Shown here: positions 5,117 to 5,123 of the stretch, piece by piece
Position numbering within the stretch: position 1 is the stretch's first letter
How the letters are laid out: the number at the start of each line of letters is the position of its first letter
NCBI GenBank assembly: GCA_017882655.1
Contig: JADGPB010000214.1
Location: 1 to 5,123, forward strand
Reading direction: 5' to 3'
Source: Propionibacteriales bacterium
GTDB lineage: Bacteria > Actinomycetota > Actinomycetes > Propionibacteriales > Propionibacteriaceae
Length of the DNA stretch: 5,123 bases
Notes under the pieces: generated by a model
What the model was told of the DNA's origin: nothing
Databases searched by the model: none
The model's input: the letters and a program-made list of their open reading frames with translations, nothing else
Made by a program: the position numbers and the translations under genes

Positions 5117-5123
5117 TGGGTCA

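Overview
The window is high-GC DNA with long, tightly packed genes, frequent G/C third positions, GTG start usage and TAnnnT -10 boxes set close to start codons. This fits an actinobacterium, possibly a Nocardioides/Aeromicrobium-like (Propionibacteriales) lineage. The placement is inference from composition and protein style, not from a marker gene.

Left and centre (1-3212): a divergent efflux cassette. A TetR-family repressor gene (minus strand, 123-704) faces a two-gene operon (plus strand) encoding an ABC ATPase (757-1554) and a 522-residue, about 12-helix permease (1551-3119) that overlaps it by 4 bp. The 52-bp spacer between the repressor and the ATPase contains a perfect 9-bp inverted repeat. 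It covers the predicted -10 boxes of both promoters, so the repressor probably shuts off itself and the exporter until a ligand binds. The arrangement resembles TetR-controlled drug or antibiotic exporters such as the Rv1219c-Rv1218c-Rv1217c locus of Mycobacterium tuberculosis. The substrate cannot be read from the sequence.

The cassette is bracketed by two copies of an imperfect palindrome of about 79 bp (14-92 and 3134-3212; 68 of 79 positions identical by hand alignment), in the same orientation, each just beyond the 3' end of an outer gene. This is the least explained structure in the window. It could be a dispersed REP/MITE-like element, a bidirectional terminator or insulator, or a trace of cassette movement.

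Right side (3213-5123): a plus-strand gene for an orphan multi-pass membrane protein whose C-terminus looks like a DUF4190 domain (3298-4164), apparently leaderless, converges on a minus-strand gene for a secreted lipoprotein (4304-5104) with a clear lipobox and an apparent internal duplication. The 139-bp convergent spacer holds two inverted repeats that may act as terminators. No RNA genes, CRISPR arrays, transposase genes or phage genes were seen.
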